64,000 bases of DNA from Bacteroides luti (GTDB lineage Bacteria > Bacteroidota > Bacteroidia > Bacteroidales > Bacteroidaceae), in the NCBI RefSeq assembly GCF_900128905.1, contig NZ_FQTV01000002.1:186001-250000 (forward strand), in the 5' to 3' direction. Under the pieces are notes generated by a model. That model did no database searches. It was not told where the DNA came from and saw only the letters and a list, made by a program, of their open reading frames with translations. Shown one piece after another: positions 63,091 through 64,000 of the stretch. Position 1 is the first letter of the stretch. Each line of letters begins with the position of its first letter. A program made the translations under genes and the position numbers.

Positions 63091-64000
63091 TTATACAGTG
63101 CCTTCTTCCTGCTTTTTATTCTTTTCCAGATAGGTGAGGAGATCAGCTACAACAAAACTACTTCCTCCTACAAATATAAAATCTTTATTAGAGGCATTAG
63201 CCTTTGCAGCTTCAAATGCTTTGGATACATCAGCGTAAGTCTTTCCATATAACCCGGCTTTACTTGCCAGAAACTTTAGGTCGGCTTCGTGAAGTGCACG
63301 CTTCACACTTGCTTTGGTAAAGTAATATTCAGCATCTTTGGGTAATAAAGCCAATACACCACTAATATCTTTATCGTTTACCATTCCTATTACAACGTGC
63401 AGTTTCTTGTATTTTTGCTTGCTTAGTTGTTCGGAAATATAAGTTATACCACCAACATTATGTCCGGTGTCACAAACTATCGACGGATTAATTCCCAGTT
63501 TTTGCCAGCGCCCCATTAATCCGGTAAGTTCGCAAACCTTCTCAAATCCTTTTTCTACAGCTGCATCAGGAATGTTATAACCGACTTTTTTCAATAATCT
63601 TAAAGCTAAAAGAATAGTATTGGTGTTTTTAATCTGGCAGAATCCACCAAGTTCACCTTTCAGATGAGGATAATCAGCCGTGAAGTAGTTCCAGCGTCCT
63701 CTTTTGTTCATTTCCCATCGCCACAGTAACTGTTCCTCTTCAGCAAAGAAAATAGGAGCTTTCTCTTCGTCAGCTTTCTGTATAAACACAGGTTTTGTTT
63801 CTTCGTTTGTTTCGCCAATAATTACAGGTACATTCTTCTTTATAATACCGGCTTTCTCACCAGCAATAAGCGCCTTAGTCTTTCCGAGAAACTGAGTATG
63901 ATCGAAACTTATATTAGTTATAATGCATAAATCCGGATGAATAATATTGGTACAATCCAATCGCCCGCCCAAACCAACTTCTATAACAGCTACGTCTACT
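63091..64000 (-). CDS. folC: Folylpolyglutamate synthase / dihydrofolate synthase, C-terminal part (runs off the window)
   Basis: The last 303 or so residues of a Mur-ligase-family enzyme; the N-terminus with the P-loop is beyond the window end. Visible are [38 protein letters not shown] with the Mg/ATP-binding His, CDTGHNVGG near the C-terminal-domain start, and the closing [17 protein letters not shown]. FolC adds glutamate to dihydropteroate and folates. It converges with ridA. Confidence 0.92.
   Translation of the reverse strand, partial: VDVAVIEVGLGGRLDCTNIIHPDLCIITNISFDHTQFLGKTKALIAGEKAGIIKKNVPVIIGETNEETKPVFIQKADEEKAPIFFAEEEQLLWRWEMNKRGRWNYFTADYPHLKGELGGFCQIKNTNTILLALRLLKKVGYNIPDAAVEKGFEKVCELTGLMGRWQKLGINPSIVCDTGHNVGGITYISEQLSKQKYKKLHVVIGMVNDKDISGVLALLPKDAEYYFTKASVKRALHEADLKFLASKAGLYGKTYADVSKAFEAAKANASNKDFIFVGGSSFVVADLLTYLEKNKKQEEGTV

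Overview
The window reads as a chromosomal segment of an anaerobic Bacteroidales bacterium, most likely a Bacteroides-like gut or digester species. The support is a SusC/SusD polysaccharide utilisation locus with a hybrid two-component regulator, repeated promoters of the Bacteroides type (TTG or TTTG, about 19-20 bp, TAnnTTTG), an S46 dipeptidyl-peptidase pair, and many small protein families typical of the phylum (DUF4369, DUF4348, DUF4890, DUF3127, DUF4835, HU-HIG). No rRNA, tRNA or CRISPR array was seen.

Layout. 1-17.8 kb is a rhamnogalacturonan locus: the tail of a CE12 acetylesterase, susC, susD, a GH95 enzyme, a PL11 lyase, one polypeptide joining GH105, CE12 and a GH43-like propeller, L-rhamnose mutarotase, and the hybrid regulator. 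17.8-20.2 kb is a stress block: a Fur/PerR-type repressor with a palindromic operator in its own leader, reverse rubrerythrin, a YgbA-like protein and two thioredoxins. 20.4-24.2 kb looks like a divergent magnesium locus: an Nramp-fold transporter with an altered metal site plus an MgtE_N/CBS cytoplasmic protein on one side and CorA on the other. Both transcripts appear to start with a long leader that carries a tiny ORF opening with the same 11 bases and an acidic N-terminus, followed by hairpins. This is my best candidate for an undescribed regulatory system. 24.3-28.6 kb holds two tandem LpxH-like phosphoesterases, a glycosyltransferase, an orphan HicB-like protein and a membrane-anchored AraC regulator.

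28.7-38.4 kb is accessory: an unknown protein, an HU-HIG protein with a four-unit 22-bp repeat array upstream, decayed genes, a YbjQ/zinc-ribbon fusion, an AbiE toxin-antitoxin pair, an AAA/DUF4143 ATPase behind twin 19-bp palindromes, and about 2.2 kb of DNA that does not look like Bacteroidales. That insert holds a cut-off coaD, a TadE/Flp-like pseudopilin whose two reading frames meet at an A AAA AAG slippery heptamer, and a small cysteine-rich protein. It lies between two diverged copies of the S46 terminator region, one still attached to shreds of an S46 gene.

38.4-64 kb is ordinary core genome: dpp11 and dpp7, PlsC, threonine catabolism (kbl and an SDR threonine dehydrogenase, divergent), DUF4890 paralogues, an MBL hydrolase, murB, a DUF3127 protein ending in an SSB-like acidic tip, a dnaN-exonuclease-coaBC-DUF4835-recN-rlmB-TPR run, an ECF sigma factor with a dual-membrane-spanning anti-sigma factor, a second four-unit 22-bp palindrome array, ridA, and the C-terminal part of folC running off the end.
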